Positions 7,984 to 16,200 are shown, counted from the stretch's first letter. The stretch: 64,000 nt of DNA from Chryseobacterium sp. ZHDP1 (GCF_018603435.1 NZ_CP075682.1:1116001-1180000), one strand, 5' to 3'. Numbers and translations are program-made. Notes: generated by a model not told the origin, from the letters alone.

Positions 7984-8817
7984 TTACCCGCCTACGAAAT
8001 CTCCGCCGTTAATGTGAATAATTTCTCCCGTTATAAAACTGGAATCTTCCGAAGCCAGAAAAACATAAGCCGGAGCAACTTCCGATGGCTGTCCTGCACG
8101 TTTTAACGGGTTATCTTTTCCAAAGGTTGAGAGATCGTCGAAAGTTTCCTTCACAAGAGGAGTCCAGATCGGACCGGGAGCAACGCCGTTGACTAAAATC
8201 CCTTTCTCTGCGATATTGGTTGCCAGAGAACGGATAAAAGTTGCGATAGCACCCTTCGTAGCGGAATAATCAATCAGATGATCGCTTCCTCGGTATGCCG
8301 TTACTGAAGTGGTACAGATAATCCGGCTCCCTTTTTTCATCAGGGTTAAAAGATCTCTGGTGAGAGCAATCATAGAAATAATGTTGACATTAAAAGTTTC
8401 GAGAATCTGCTCATCAGAAATATTTTTAATATCATTTTCCGGAAACTGAATACCTGCATTGTTTACAAGAATATCTAAGGTTTTCCAGTCTTTTTTAAGC
8501 GAATCCATGCATTTTTTTCTGAAGGACTTTTCGGAGACGTCTCCTTTCATCAGAATACATTTCCGCCCTTCTTTTTCTACGAGATTCTGAGTTTCTTTTG
8601 CATCGTCATCACTTTCTTTGTAAATAATCACAACATCTGCTCCTTCTCTCGCAAAATGAACCGCAACCGCCTGTCCGATTCCGCTGTCTCCACCTGAAAT
8701 TAAGGCTTTTTTACCCTTTAGTCTATCGCTTCCTTTATAATTTTCACGGATGATTTCAGGAAATACCCCTTCTTCAGGAACTTTTGACTTTGAGTCTGAC
8801 TTGTTCTGTGTCTTCAT
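7984..8817 (-). CDS. Short-chain dehydrogenase/reductase (YghA/stress-protein type)
   Basis: A 277-residue SDR with an N-terminal extension of about 35 residues before the Rossmann fold, as in the YghA/general-stress-protein group. It shows the cofactor glycine motif GGDSGIG at 42-48, NNAG near 117, the catalytic Tyr-x-x-x-Lys in YSATKG and the following PGPIWTP. It should reduce or oxidise an aldehyde/alcohol pair with NAD(P)H; the substrate is unknown. The frame opens at a TTG at 8823; ATG 8817 is used. Downstream SRPBCC genes are close enough to be co-transcribed. Confidence 0.85.
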   Translation of the reverse strand: MKTQNKSDSKSKVPEEGVFPEIIRENYKGSDRLKGKKALISGGDSGIGQAVAVHFAREGADVVIIYKESDDDAKETQNLVEKEGRKCILMKGDVSEKSFRKKCMDSLKKDWKTLDILVNNAGIQFPENDIKNISDEQILETFNVNIISMIALTRDLLTLMKKGSRIICTTSVTAYRGSDHLIDYSATKGAIATFIRSLATNIAEKGILVNGVAPGPIWTPLVKETFDDLSTFGKDNPLKRAGQPSEVAPAYVFLASEDSSFITGEIIHINGGDFVGG

Positions 8818-8950
8818 AAGCAAATCTTTTATGAATACCCATCAAACAGCAAGCCGAAACGGAAAAATTATGACGTTGAAGAATATAAGCAGAAAGTTTT
8901 GTAACGGTTAAAAAGCTTCAAACCTCCCTGCTTCCTTCTTCAATCGAATC

Positions 8951-9817
8951 CTAAGAATTATAGGCATCTTCCAGATCCTGAATAACAATTTTGTGCATTC
9001 CCATCATCGCCTGAAATACTTGCTGACCTTTTACCGGATCTGATCCGTTCATCAGTTCCAGCAATCTTTTGGGAACAATCTGCCAGCTCAAACCAAATTT
9101 ATCTTTCAGCCAGCCACACATACTTTCTCTTCCTCCATCTGCCGTTAAAGCATTCCAATAATGATCGGTTTGTTCCTGATCATCTGTCATTACGACCATA
9201 GAAATTCCTTCATTGAAATCGAACTGATGATCGTAAGAATTATCCATACAGAAGAAACTGTATCCATCAATTTCAAAATGGGCATGCTGAATATTTTCTG
9301 CCGGTTCAGGAGCAGGATGTCCTTCGCTTCCATAGCCATATCTTAAAATATTTCCGATTTTAGAATTCGGGAAAACTTTAGTGTACAATTCCATCGCTTC
9401 CATTGCTTTTCCGTTATTTTCATGAATAAACATTAAGGTAGGAATTATTTTCTGTTCAGTTTGTTTTTCACCTAAAAAGATTTGCCACGTTACATCATAT
9501 TTATCTTTCAGCCAGCCATATTTTTTGCTCCAGGAATAAGAATCCAGAGGCATTAAAGCAATTCCGCCTTCCAATAACCCGTCCCAATACTTTTGCACCT
9601 CATCTTCCGTTTCGCAAATCACCATAAACGAAACCGATGCATTTTTTTTGAAATGAGGACCGCCATTCAGCATCATCATTTTCTGACCGAAAAGCTCGAT
9701 ATTCATCACCATCGGAGTATCTGCGGTAATTTTTCCGTTAAATATTCTGCAGTAGAATTCTGCGGATTCTTTTGCGTCTCCGTCATACCAGAGACACGGG
9801 AAAATAGTGTTGTTCAT
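8951..9817 (-). CDS. Tandem PhnB/VOC-type protein (3-demethylubiquinone methyltransferase-like domain)
   Basis: The 288-residue protein has two consecutive VOC-fold units, about 3-125 and 128-270. Each opens with a P-x-L(M)WxxG/IHxNN pattern and contains Y(G)WLKDKxxxxWQI near its end, typical of the PhnB-like/PF06983 family. These form small-molecule-binding, often metal-dependent barrels; here the activity is unknown. It is part of a cluster with two further VOC-type genes. The start is the ATG at 9817. Confidence 0.8.
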   Translation of the reverse strand: MNNTIFPCLWYDGDAKESAEFYCRIFNGKITADTPMVMNIELFGQKMMMLNGGPHFKKNASVSFMVICETEDEVQKYWDGLLEGGIALMPLDSYSWSKKYGWLKDKYDVTWQIFLGEKQTEQKIIPTLMFIHENNGKAMEAMELYTKVFPNSKIGNILRYGYGSEGHPAPEPAENIQHAHFEIDGYSFFCMDNSYDHQFDFNEGISMVVMTDDQEQTDHYWNALTADGGRESMCGWLKDKFGLSWQIVPKRLLELMNGSDPVKGQQVFQAMMGMHKIVIQDLEDAYNS

Positions 9818-9945
9818 ATTTTTAAATTTTATTTTTTTGCTTTGAACACCAATAGCTTCAAATGTTTTTCACGAATAATCACAAATGATTCGAAAGGTTC
9901 AGCTTGGCATCTCTGATACCAACAGTTTATTTAGCAATATAACTG

Positions 9946-9978
9946 ATGCATGTCATGCTGAGCTTATCAAAGCATTTA
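9946..9978. repeat. Degenerate half-copy of a TGTCAT...GAGC element
   Basis: TGTCATGCTGAGCTTATCAA resembles the left arm of the TGTCATTTTGAGC repeat that is abundant at 31-45 kb. Read as protein it produces the artefactual frame HVMLSLSKHL. It is a relic of an intergenic repeat and not a gene. Confidence 0.5.
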
Positions 9979-10032
9979 ATCAAAATTTATAATGAAAATG
10001 TATGCAGATATTGGTGCAGTTTGTGTTCTATA

Positions 10033-10287
10033 TCAATTTTTAAAGGAAACATTGTTTTCCTGCATATAGGCTTTGAGTTTGTACATTGTACTTTTTCCGA
10101 AACCGTGAAGCTGCAGGATTTCCTTTTCAGAATACTCTGAAAGTTTTTCAAGAGAATCAATCTTTTCCTTTGCCAGAGCTCTTCGGGCAGGAGCGGCAAG
10201 AATTCCCTGTAAAAAAGTTCCGTTAACTACATGACTCACCGCGCAAATGGAACTTAAACATTTTGCCATTATCACTAAATTGATCAT
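10033..10287 (-). CDS. Small helix-hairpin-helix protein (RNAP alpha-CTD-like)
   Basis: The C-terminal 55 of 84 residues (APARRALAKEKIDSLEKLSE, then EILQLHGFGKSTMYKLKAYM) match the helix-hairpin-helix fold of the RNA polymerase alpha-subunit C-terminal domain, which binds DNA without strong sequence preference. The first ~28 residues are unlike that domain and contain two Cys. An internal start at Met7 (MAKCLSS) is possible. The gene precedes nothing on its strand for more than 200 nt. It may be a stand-alone DNA-binding protein; the function is unknown. Confidence 0.65.
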   Translation of the reverse strand: MINLVIMAKCLSSICAVSHVVNGTFLQGILAAPARRALAKEKIDSLEKLSEYSEKEILQLHGFGKSTMYKLKAYMQENNVSFKN

Positions 10288-10311
10288 GATTCTGAAAATT
10301 AAAAATCTTTC

Positions 10312-10725
10312 TTAATTGTTTTCTACATACTTATGAAAATTGTTCAGAATTGCATACCATCCTTCTCTCTGCATTTCTACGGGATTCTGTGTTTCCGGAT
10401 CGAAAATAATCTGTACGCTGGTTGTATTTTCATCCATCTTATCAAAAGTTATCTCTGCTTTTCTTCCGTCTTCCATGTGATATCTGATCTTCTCATACGG
10501 TATCACTTCATCATAAGTTCCCACAAAATCGAATCCAAAGCTTTTATCTTTGGCTTCCATCCTGTTTTTGAACTGTCCTCCGACTCTGAGATCGTTTTCT
10601 GAACTCGGACATTCCCAGGATTCGTGGGCAAAATTCCATTTGGTAATATGCTCCGGACCGTTGTAATAGTCCCAGACTTTCTGAACAGGTGCCAGAATTG
10701 TAATATCGATGTGAATTGGTTCCAT
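10312..10725 (-). CDS. SRPBCC (AHSA1-type) domain protein
   Basis: A 137-residue SRPBCC protein with ILAPVQKVWDYYNGPEHITK near the N-terminus, the internal VGGQFKNRMEAKDKS and a C-terminal helix (GWYAILNNFHKYVENN). This is the classical AHSA1-like family, a hydrophobic ligand pocket without known catalysis. The upstream in-frame start at 10758 would read through the preceding terminator hairpin, so ATG 10725 is chosen. It follows the VOC gene at 10800-11231 but is separated by that hairpin. Confidence 0.8.
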   Translation of the reverse strand: MEPIHIDITILAPVQKVWDYYNGPEHITKWNFAHESWECPSSENDLRVGGQFKNRMEAKDKSFGFDFVGTYDEVIPYEKIRYHMEDGRKAEITFDKMDENTTSVQIIFDPETQNPVEMQREGWYAILNNFHKYVENN

Positions 10726-10746
10726 AATATTATTTTTAAAGGTGTA

Positions 10747-10774
10747 AAAGGCAACCAAAGTTCAGTTGCCCTTT
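10747..10774 (-). terminator. Terminator hairpin between VOC and SRPBCC genes
   Basis: GGCAAC (10750-10755) pairs with GTTGCC (10765-10770), with AAA/TTT extensions and a T-rich tail on the minus strand. It lies just after the VOC gene ending at 10800 and just before the ATG at 10725, so it may be partial, allowing some read-through. Confidence 0.55.
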
Positions 10775-10799
10775 CAATATAATTAGTTTAAAGATAAGT

Positions 10800-11231
10800 C
10801 TATTTTACGTATTCTTCGTTATAATTAATCATCCAGTGTACACCATATTTATCCTGAAAGCTTCCGAAATAATCGCCCCAGAACTGGTCTTCAATGGGCA
10901 TTTCCACATTTCCGTCTTCAGAAAGCCCTTTGAAAATTCTGTCGGCCTCATCTCTGGAATCCGGAAAAACAGAAACGTAATTGTTATTTCCCACATTCAG
11001 TTTTTGTCCGAAACTTGGAACGATGTCTGATGCCATCAGTAAATCTCCGCCTATCGGAAGTGCAATATGCATTACCCTGTTTTTCTCTTCATCCGATAAA
11101 TGTTCAGTTCCGGGAGCATTGCCCATTCTGTAAATTTCACCAACGAATTCCCCGCCGAAAACGGATTTGTAAAAATTGAAAGCTTCTTCTGCTTTTCCAT
11201 CAAAATTTAAGTAAGGATTTAATTTAGCCAT
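10800..11231 (-). CDS. PhnB-like VOC family protein
   Basis: A 143-residue single VOC unit that begins MAKLNPYLNFDGKAEEAFNF, the standard PhnB-like opening. It continues with YKSVFGGEF, MHIALPIGGDLLMASD and QFWGDYFGSFQDKYGVHWMI near the end. This family binds small ligands and sometimes metals; no specific reaction can be assigned. The ATG at 11231 is the only sensible start. It is a paralogue of each half of the 8951-9817 protein. Confidence 0.85.
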   Translation of the reverse strand: MAKLNPYLNFDGKAEEAFNFYKSVFGGEFVGEIYRMGNAPGTEHLSDEEKNRVMHIALPIGGDLLMASDIVPSFGQKLNVGNNNYVSVFPDSRDEADRIFKGLSEDGNVEMPIEDQFWGDYFGSFQDKYGVHWMINYNEEYVK

Positions 11232-11253
11232 GATTTTTTTTATTTTTTTTTAG

Positions 11254-11389
11254 TTAAACACAGATAGCACTAATTTTTTCACGAATACCACGAATAATAT
11301 TTGTGGAATTTGTGTATTAATATTTTAAACACAAATAGCTCTAATATTTTTTATGAATACCACTAATACTATTTGTGGAATTTGTGTAG
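11254..11389. repeat. Two tandem ~66-bp copies of an ACACAAATAG...TTTGTGT element
   Basis: Copy one (11254-11319) and copy two (11324-11389) share TTAAACACA(G/A)ATAGC, GAATACCAC and TATTTGTGGAATTTGTGT, about 85 percent identical by eye. Each is an imperfect inverted repeat (ACACAAAT with ATTTGTGT) and could fold into a hairpin. Similar single copies occur near 58297 and, degenerate, near 9845 and 3107. It fills most of a 343-bp gap without genes. Confidence 0.6.
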
Positions 11390-11574
11390 AGTTTTTTTTG
11401 ATTAGTGTTTTCATCAAACGGATAATTTATCATTCTCACGAAGGGAGAATCTATTTTATCATTTTTTTAATATCAGATCATTCAAGAGAATTTCCGTTAA
11501 AAATAACAAAGAAATATCCGCACAAATTTTTTTTACTAAAATTTATGTAAGAATTAATGGTATTGATTTAAATT

Positions 11575-11982
11575 TTACTCTTTAGGCATTTGGGACGGAT
11601 CTGCAAACATTACATTCCAGCCATGTCCGTTGATATCCCAAAAGGAATTGTGATACATCCATCCGTAATCCTGCGGTTCTTCATGCTGTGTTGCACCATT
11701 CGCCACAGCAGTATTTACCATCTGATCTACCTGTTCACGGGTATCTAAACTGATGGCAACCAAAACCTGCGTTGTATCTCCTTTCGGAACAGGTCTTTCT
11801 GAAAAAGTCTGGAAAAATTCTTCCGTTAAAAACATCACGTAAGTATTATCGTTCATAACAATACAAACGGATTGGTCATTGGACATTTCATCATTGGTTG
11901 GGAAGCCTAATTTTGTCCAGAATTCTCTTGTTTTCTGTACATCTTTCACCGGAAGATTCACATAAATCTGATTGATTTTCAT
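11575..11982 (-). CDS. VOC family (glyoxalase-like) protein
   Basis: A 135-residue single VOC barrel: VNLPVKDVQKTREFWTKLGF at the N-terminus, MFLTEEFFQTF in the middle and the closing WDINGHGWNVMFADPSQMP. It resembles the lactoylglutathione-lyase-like proteins that bind small ligands or give drug tolerance; the metal ligands are not fully conserved, so catalysis is uncertain. It has its own promoter (12012-12041) and lies 76 nt after the Crp/Fnr regulator on the same strand, which could control it. Confidence 0.8.
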   Translation of the reverse strand: MKINQIYVNLPVKDVQKTREFWTKLGFPTNDEMSNDQSVCIVMNDNTYVMFLTEEFFQTFSERPVPKGDTTQVLVAISLDTREQVDQMVNTAVANGATQHEEPQDYGWMYHNSFWDINGHGWNVMFADPSQMPKE

Positions 11983-12011
11983 TTTGCTGTTTTTACTGTT
12001 AAAATTATACT

Positions 12012-12044
12012 CAAAGTTATCAAGTTAAAATAAAAATCAACTTG
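12012..12044 (-). promoter_or_regulatory. Bacteroidota promoter and dyad upstream of the VOC gene
   Basis: On the minus strand TAACTTTG (12019-12012) fits the -7 consensus TAnnTTTG, and a TTG 18 nt further upstream fits part of the -33 box. A dyad CAAGTT-N12-AACTTG (12021-12044) spans the region between and over the -33 box, where a repressor or activator could bind. The neighbouring Crp/Fnr gene is a candidate regulator; that link is inference. Confidence 0.4.
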
Positions 12045-12058
12045 CCATAAGACAAGAT

Positions 12059-12649
12059 TTAAATTTTCTTCGGATGGGAAACCAGCTCTTTACGGATTCT
12101 GCTTAAGGAAGTATCTGTAATTCCCAGAAACGAGGCAATCTGCTTTAAGGGAGCAAACTGTACTACATGCGGCTTCTGCTCTAAAAGATTGAGATAACGT
12201 TTGGTTGCGGAAAGGGTAAACATCTCTACAGAACGCTGTTTACCAATGAAAAGCTGCTGAGACATCCATGCTCTCCCCCATTCTCTGAGATTCGGAATTT
12301 TATGAAACAGTTCCTGAAAAGTTTCAAAATCAAACTTCCAGCACTCGCAGTCTGTAATGCAGACAATATTTTCCTGAGTGGGAATTCTCTGAAATAAAGA
12401 TGAAACTTCAATAATGATTTCATTTTCAACAAAAAAATTAATCGTTACATCATTTCCGTTAAAATCGTTGACAAATGAGCGGGCAAGACCTTTCTCCAGA
12501 ATATAATATTCGTTGGCTGTTTTTCCTTCTTTCAGTATAAAATCTCCTTTATGAAAAAAAACTTTTTCATGTGCCTGAAATATTTCATCCAGCTCATCAT
12601 CAAGGAAAAAAGGGAAATCGTAGCAGATTTGTAAGGCTTTATTGCTCAT
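12059..12649 (-). CDS. Crp/Fnr family transcriptional regulator
   Basis: A 196-residue protein with an N-terminal cyclic-nucleotide-binding-like beta barrel (FFHKGDFILKEGKTANEYYI near 30-50, then FFVENEIIIEVSS) and a C-terminal winged helix (PLKQIASFLGITDTSLSRIR, about 168-187) that contacts DNA. The barrel lacks the PRxxxT cAMP phosphate cassette, having RIPTQEN instead, so the effector is not obviously cAMP. ATG 12649 (MSNKALQ) is preferred to the upstream frame opening at 12718. It sits at the head of the VOC/SRPBCC/SDR cluster. Confidence 0.85.
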   Translation of the reverse strand: MSNKALQICYDFPFFLDDELDEIFQAHEKVFFHKGDFILKEGKTANEYYILEKGLARSFVNDFNGNDVTINFFVENEIIIEVSSLFQRIPTQENIVCITDCECWKFDFETFQELFHKIPNLREWGRAWMSQQLFIGKQRSVEMFTLSATKRYLNLLEQKPHVVQFAPLKQIASFLGITDTSLSRIRKELVSHPKKI

Positions 12650-12893
12650 CAAGTAAATGTTTTTCAAAGTTTTAAAAATAAAATTTTTCCCGGAACTGAT
12701 GAAGCAATTCTTAAACAAAGTGATGATTTGTGGTAGCTTATTTTTGCGTAATCCTTTACAATAAGTATATTCCGGATCTGTCCACCAATTACAATTAATG
12801 ACAAAGAAGTGTCAATCTTTATAAATCCTTTGCGTAGATTCTTTTGAAATCACAAAATCTATTATTAAAAAGAAAAACTTTCAAATCTAAAAT

Positions 12894-14105
12894 TTAAAAC
12901 AGAGAAAGCTGTATAGGTTTTGGACTGGAAGGTTTCTGGGCATCTCCAAATACAGTTTTTCCTCCAAACCGCCATGAATTCTGTCTTTCTTCTTCAATGA
13001 CTTCCCGAATATCAAAATCGGGAGTAAAATCTTTTTCAGTTGATTCAATAATCTGGTGAAGCTTGTTTAACGTTTTTAATTTATCTGAATTTCCCAGTTT
13101 GGATCTTTCGATTCCTGATTTTAAAATCTGCAAACTTTCATCATACACTTTCGTAGGAACCGGAAACGGATGACCATCTTTTCCACCGTGGGCGAATGAA
13201 AATCTCGCAGGATCTTTGAATCTTGACGGCGCACCATGAATGACTTCGCTTACCAAAGCCAGAGACTGCATTGTTCGCGGACCAACGCCTTCCAGCATGA
13301 GCAAATCTTCGAAATTTTGCGGCTGCTGTTCTCTGGTTACATATAAAAGTGCTCCAAGTCGTTTCAGATCAACATCAGAAGCCTGAACATCGTGATGATT
13401 AGGAAGAATTAATCTTGAAAAATCGCTCATGATTTCTGCGGAATCGGTGTGGGAAATTTCCAGAATTCCTTTTCTGTTCCCGGAAGCTTCCGCATCTGTA
13501 AGGTTTAAAATAGTTCCTCTTGAAATTCCGTTTATTCCGGTGTGAGGCTCTTCCACAAAGGATTTAATATTCTCCGAATGCCAATGATAGCGTCTTGCCG
13601 TTCCGTCCGATTCGTGCATTCCCTGCTGAACAACGCTCCAGTTTCCGTTATCCGACAGAATAAAATTATGCAGATACAGTTGATATCCATCCTGAATTGC
13701 CGTATTATCCACTTTTGCCGAAAGTTTGCTGGCTTTTACGAGATCATTTCCGTTCAATCCTGTTTTATCAGCAATCTGAAGTAATTCTGAAGGTGTTTCG
13801 CGGGAAAATTTTCCTTTTCCGCCGCAAATATACAACCCCAATGATTGGGAATTTGGATTGATGGAACGCTTCAAAGCACCCATTACCGAAGTTGTAATTC
13901 CTGAAGAATGCCAATCCATTCCCATCACCGCGCCAAAACTCTGAAACCAGAAAGGATCTGCCAGTCGACGGAGAACTTCGTCTTTTCCATACTCCATGAG
14001 AATTACCTCAACAATAGAAAGCCCGAGAATCGACATCCGTTCATACAACCACGGCGGTACTTTGCCATAGTGAAGGGGTAAATCTGCGGTTCCGGAACGT
14101 TTCAT
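12894..14105 (-). CDS. DUF763 protein with C-terminal sliding-clamp-type motif
   Basis: A 403-residue DUF763 protein. It opens with MKRSGTADLPLHYGKVPPWL, the family hallmark, followed by conserved blocks MGMDWHSSGIT, GLYICGGKGKFSRETP and HNFILSDNGNWSVVQQGM. Near 270 there is a helix-hairpin-helix (LEGVGPRTMQSLALV) suggesting DNA contact. Many conserved His/Asp residues in the N-terminal half hint at a nuclease-like fold, but no activity is known to me. The protein ends in QLSLF, exactly the consensus QL(S/D)LF used by bacterial proteins that dock on the DNA-polymerase sliding clamp. It is monocistronic. Confidence 0.85.
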   Translation of the reverse strand: MKRSGTADLPLHYGKVPPWLYERMSILGLSIVEVILMEYGKDEVLRRLADPFWFQSFGAVMGMDWHSSGITTSVMGALKRSINPNSQSLGLYICGGKGKFSRETPSELLQIADKTGLNGNDLVKASKLSAKVDNTAIQDGYQLYLHNFILSDNGNWSVVQQGMHESDGTARRYHWHSENIKSFVEEPHTGINGISRGTILNLTDAEASGNRKGILEISHTDSAEIMSDFSRLILPNHHDVQASDVDLKRLGALLYVTREQQPQNFEDLLMLEGVGPRTMQSLALVSEVIHGAPSRFKDPARFSFAHGGKDGHPFPVPTKVYDESLQILKSGIERSKLGNSDKLKTLNKLHQIIESTEKDFTPDFDIREVIEEERQNSWRFGGKTVFGDAQKPSSPKPIQLSLF

Positions 14106-14180
14106 TGTGTAAATGTAAGCGGAATGTTTTTAATTTTTAATGATTGTGATCAGTAATTTTATGGAAAACAGGAAAGAAAA

Positions 14181-14203
14181 AGTCCTGCAGACTGTGCAGG
14201 ACT
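14181..14203 (-). terminator. Terminator of the thiol peroxidase gene
   Basis: AGTCCTGCA and TGCAGGACT form a perfect 9-bp stem with a 5-nt loop, followed on the minus strand by TTTTCTTTCC. It lies 22 nt after the thiol peroxidase stop. Confidence 0.8.
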
Positions 14204-14225
14204 CCGATTTTTTATGGATCGGTTT

Positions 14226-14723
14226 TTATTTCAACGCAGCTAATGCAGCCTGATAATCGGGTTCATCTGCAATTTCTGATACCTGCTCTGTATACACCAC
14301 TTTATTGTTTTCATCCGCTACAATGACAGCACGGCTTAAAAGTCCCTTCATTGGCGAATCTGTAATGGTTACTTCGTAATCGTCTCCAAAACTGCTTCTG
14401 AAATCTGATAGCGTTTCTACATTATTAAGACCTTCCGCAGCGCAGAATCTTCCCAAAGCAAAAGGTAAATCTTTAGATACATTAATAACGACTGTATTTT
14501 CTAAAGCTGAAGCTTCTTCATTGAATTTTCTTGCAGATGATGCGCAAGTCGGGGTATCGATACTTGGGAAAATGTTGAATACTTTCTTCTTTCCTTCGAA
14601 AGTTTCCAGAGTTTTCACATTAAGCCCTGAATCTACCAAAGCAAAATCTTTAATTGTGCTTCCTACTGACGGTAAAGTTCCTATTGTATTTACTGCATTT
14701 CCTTTTAATGTAATACTTGACAT
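14226..14723 (-). CDS. tpx: Thiol peroxidase (atypical 2-Cys peroxiredoxin)
   Basis: A 165-residue cytoplasmic Tpx. It reduces hydrogen peroxide and organic hydroperoxides with electrons from thioredoxin. The peroxidatic Cys lies in PSIDTPTCASSARKF (about residue 60) and the resolving Cys in RFCAAEG (about 94), both in the family positions; the Thr and Arg of the active site are present. There is no signal peptide, in contrast to the second Tpx of this window (30767-31348). A minus-strand -7 box (TAAATTTG) lies 23 nt upstream of the ATG and a strong terminator follows, so it is monocistronic. Confidence 0.95.
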   Translation of the reverse strand: MSSITLKGNAVNTIGTLPSVGSTIKDFALVDSGLNVKTLETFEGKKKVFNIFPSIDTPTCASSARKFNEEASALENTVVINVSKDLPFALGRFCAAEGLNNVETLSDFRSSFGDDYEVTITDSPMKGLLSRAVIVADENNKVVYTEQVSEIADEPDYQAALAALK

Positions 14724-14745
14724 AATTTGTTTTTTTAATGTTTTT

Positions 14746-14753
14746 CAAATTTA
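14746..14753 (-). promoter_or_regulatory. -7 promoter element of tpx
   Basis: The minus strand reads TAAATTTG, matching TAnnTTTG, with 22 nt to the ATG at 14723. No clear TTTG -33 box is seen. Confidence 0.4.
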
Positions 14754-14886
14754 GCTAAAAAAGAAAACTTTTCCCATCAAATAATGGTTAAAAAATAATT
14801 AAACCGGAAAGAAATACCAATAACGGGTCTTTTACATTCAATGGGTTTCAAATAGTATCCGAAATTGTTAACAATATACTTAACAG

Positions 14887-14914
14887 AAGCTCCTTTTATA
14901 AAGGGGCTTTTTCT
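14887..14914 (+). terminator. Plus-strand terminator-like hairpin without an upstream gene
   Basis: AAGCTCCTTT pairs with AAAGGGGCTT (one G-T pair) around TAT, followed by TTTT. It points along the plus strand but all nearby genes are on the minus strand. It may end an unannotated short transcript from the 14.75-14.89 kb gap or be a relic. Confidence 0.5.
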
Positions 14915-14939
14915 ATTAAAAATATGAAAAGTAAAAAAC

Positions 14940-14965
14940 AAATCCTCCCGAAAATGAGAGGATTT
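14940..14965. terminator. Hairpin downstream of the MFS exporter gene
   Basis: AAATCCTC and GAGGATTT form an 8-bp stem with a 10-nt loop and A/T flanks, 45 nt beyond the stop of the transporter gene. Confidence 0.6.
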
Positions 14966-15009
14966 ATTATGAAAACTATGTCGTGGAAAATTTAAATAAA
15001 TAAAAAATA

Positions 15010-16200
15010 TTAAGCATGAGCTTTTCTGAATTTAATCATGCTTAAAATAAACAGACCTAAAAGTCCCAGAATAAAATAACCTTCCGCAACCTGAAGCTGA
15101 ATCTGAGGTTTTATGAAAGCGGCAATTCCATAGCTTAATGCTGAAGTAATAATGAAGGCTACTCCACCCGTTAAACCGCCTGCAATTCCTGCAGAATTGG
15201 GAAATCTTCCGATACAGTAGGAAAAATAATTGTTGAAAATAAATCCTGCTGTTACGTGAATGAAAAAAGCAAAAGCAACCAGACTGTAAATATTATTGGA
15301 GAAATACGAAGCGGCAAACATAACAGCAATCAGAAGCAACTGAATAAAATTGGCGTTTCTTATTTTAGGTAAAAAAGCTTTATTAATTAATGCCTTTCCT
15401 AAAAATCCGCCCGTCATCCATGCAAAACCGAGAATAAGAGAAACATATCCTGCCACAACTTCGGAATAGCCCATTTTATGCTCAATAATAAAGGAACCAC
15501 AAAGATTAAAAAACATAATCATCGAGTAACTCAAACCACACATAATCATTCCGTAGAAAAAATCTTTAGCTTTGAACATAGAGTTGTATTCTTTAATCAG
15601 GAATTCCACATGAAAAGGATTTCTCTTTTTTAATGTTTCACCAGAGAATATAAATTCAAGAATCAGCAATAACAAACTGTACCCTGCCAAAACGTAGAAA
15701 TTTGACTGCCATCCAAAGTTTTTCTGCAGATATCCTCCGATAAACGGTGCAACAATAGGTCCAACTGACCATACAATCGTCATGATGCTGAGATAATGTT
15801 TCCGCTCTTCTCCTTCATAAACATCTACAAAAAAAGCTCTTTTGGCAACGACTGCGAAACCCGATAAAACACCCTGCAAAACACGCATTGCATAGATCAC
15901 AAAAATGTTCTGCGTTGTAGCGGTAATTAAAAAAGAAGCGACAAAAAGCGCCAGAGAAATCATGGAAACTTTATATCTTCCGAAAGAATCCACAATACTT
16001 CCGGCGAAAAACTGGGTAAGACCGTAACTGATTAAAAATATGGATAAAGTAAGCTGGATATTGCTTTCCGTCTGGTGCAGTTCTGTTGCCATACTCGGCA
16101 TGGAAGGAAGATAAATATCCGTTGCCAGTCCGGACATCGGAATAACCGCAAATGCCAAAACTGTAGCAATAAATTTGTTTTTTTCTTTAAGGGTAACCAT
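15010..16200 (-). CDS. MFS multidrug exporter, Bcr/CflA type
   Basis: A 396-residue, 12-helix inner-membrane transporter of the major facilitator superfamily. Marks of the Bcr/CflA drug-exporter group are the DIYLPSMPSMATEL block after helix 1, FFAGSIVDSFGRYKV (motif A between helices 2 and 3) and the motif C region WSVGPIVAPFIGGYL in helix 5. It would export small drugs in exchange for protons. It follows the aldo-keto reductase gene by 75 nt and the AraC regulator before that, so a regulator/enzyme/exporter unit is likely. Confidence 0.85.
   Translation of the reverse strand: MVTLKEKNKFIATVLAFAVIPMSGLATDIYLPSMPSMATELHQTESNIQLTLSIFLISYGLTQFFAGSIVDSFGRYKVSMISLALFVASFLITATTQNIFVIYAMRVLQGVLSGFAVVAKRAFFVDVYEGEERKHYLSIMTIVWSVGPIVAPFIGGYLQKNFGWQSNFYVLAGYSLLLLILEFIFSGETLKKRNPFHVEFLIKEYNSMFKAKDFFYGMIMCGLSYSMIMFFNLCGSFIIEHKMGYSEVVAGYVSLILGFAWMTGGFLGKALINKAFLPKIRNANFIQLLLIAVMFAASYFSNNIYSLVAFAFFIHVTAGFIFNNYFSYCIGRFPNSAGIAGGLTGGVAFIITSALSYGIAAFIKPQIQLQVAEGYFILGLLGLFILSMIKFRKAHA

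Noticed and set aside
9946..10199. Two small frames around the HhH gene (plus strand from 9946, minus strand 9987-10199)
   Set aside because: The plus-strand frame begins in a repeat relic and the minus-strand frame overlaps the HhH gene in another register; neither has a plausible composition.
14820..14880. tRNA-like stretch with GGGTTTCAAATAGTATCC
   Set aside because: It resembles a T-arm, but no acceptor, D or anticodon stems can be drawn around it.
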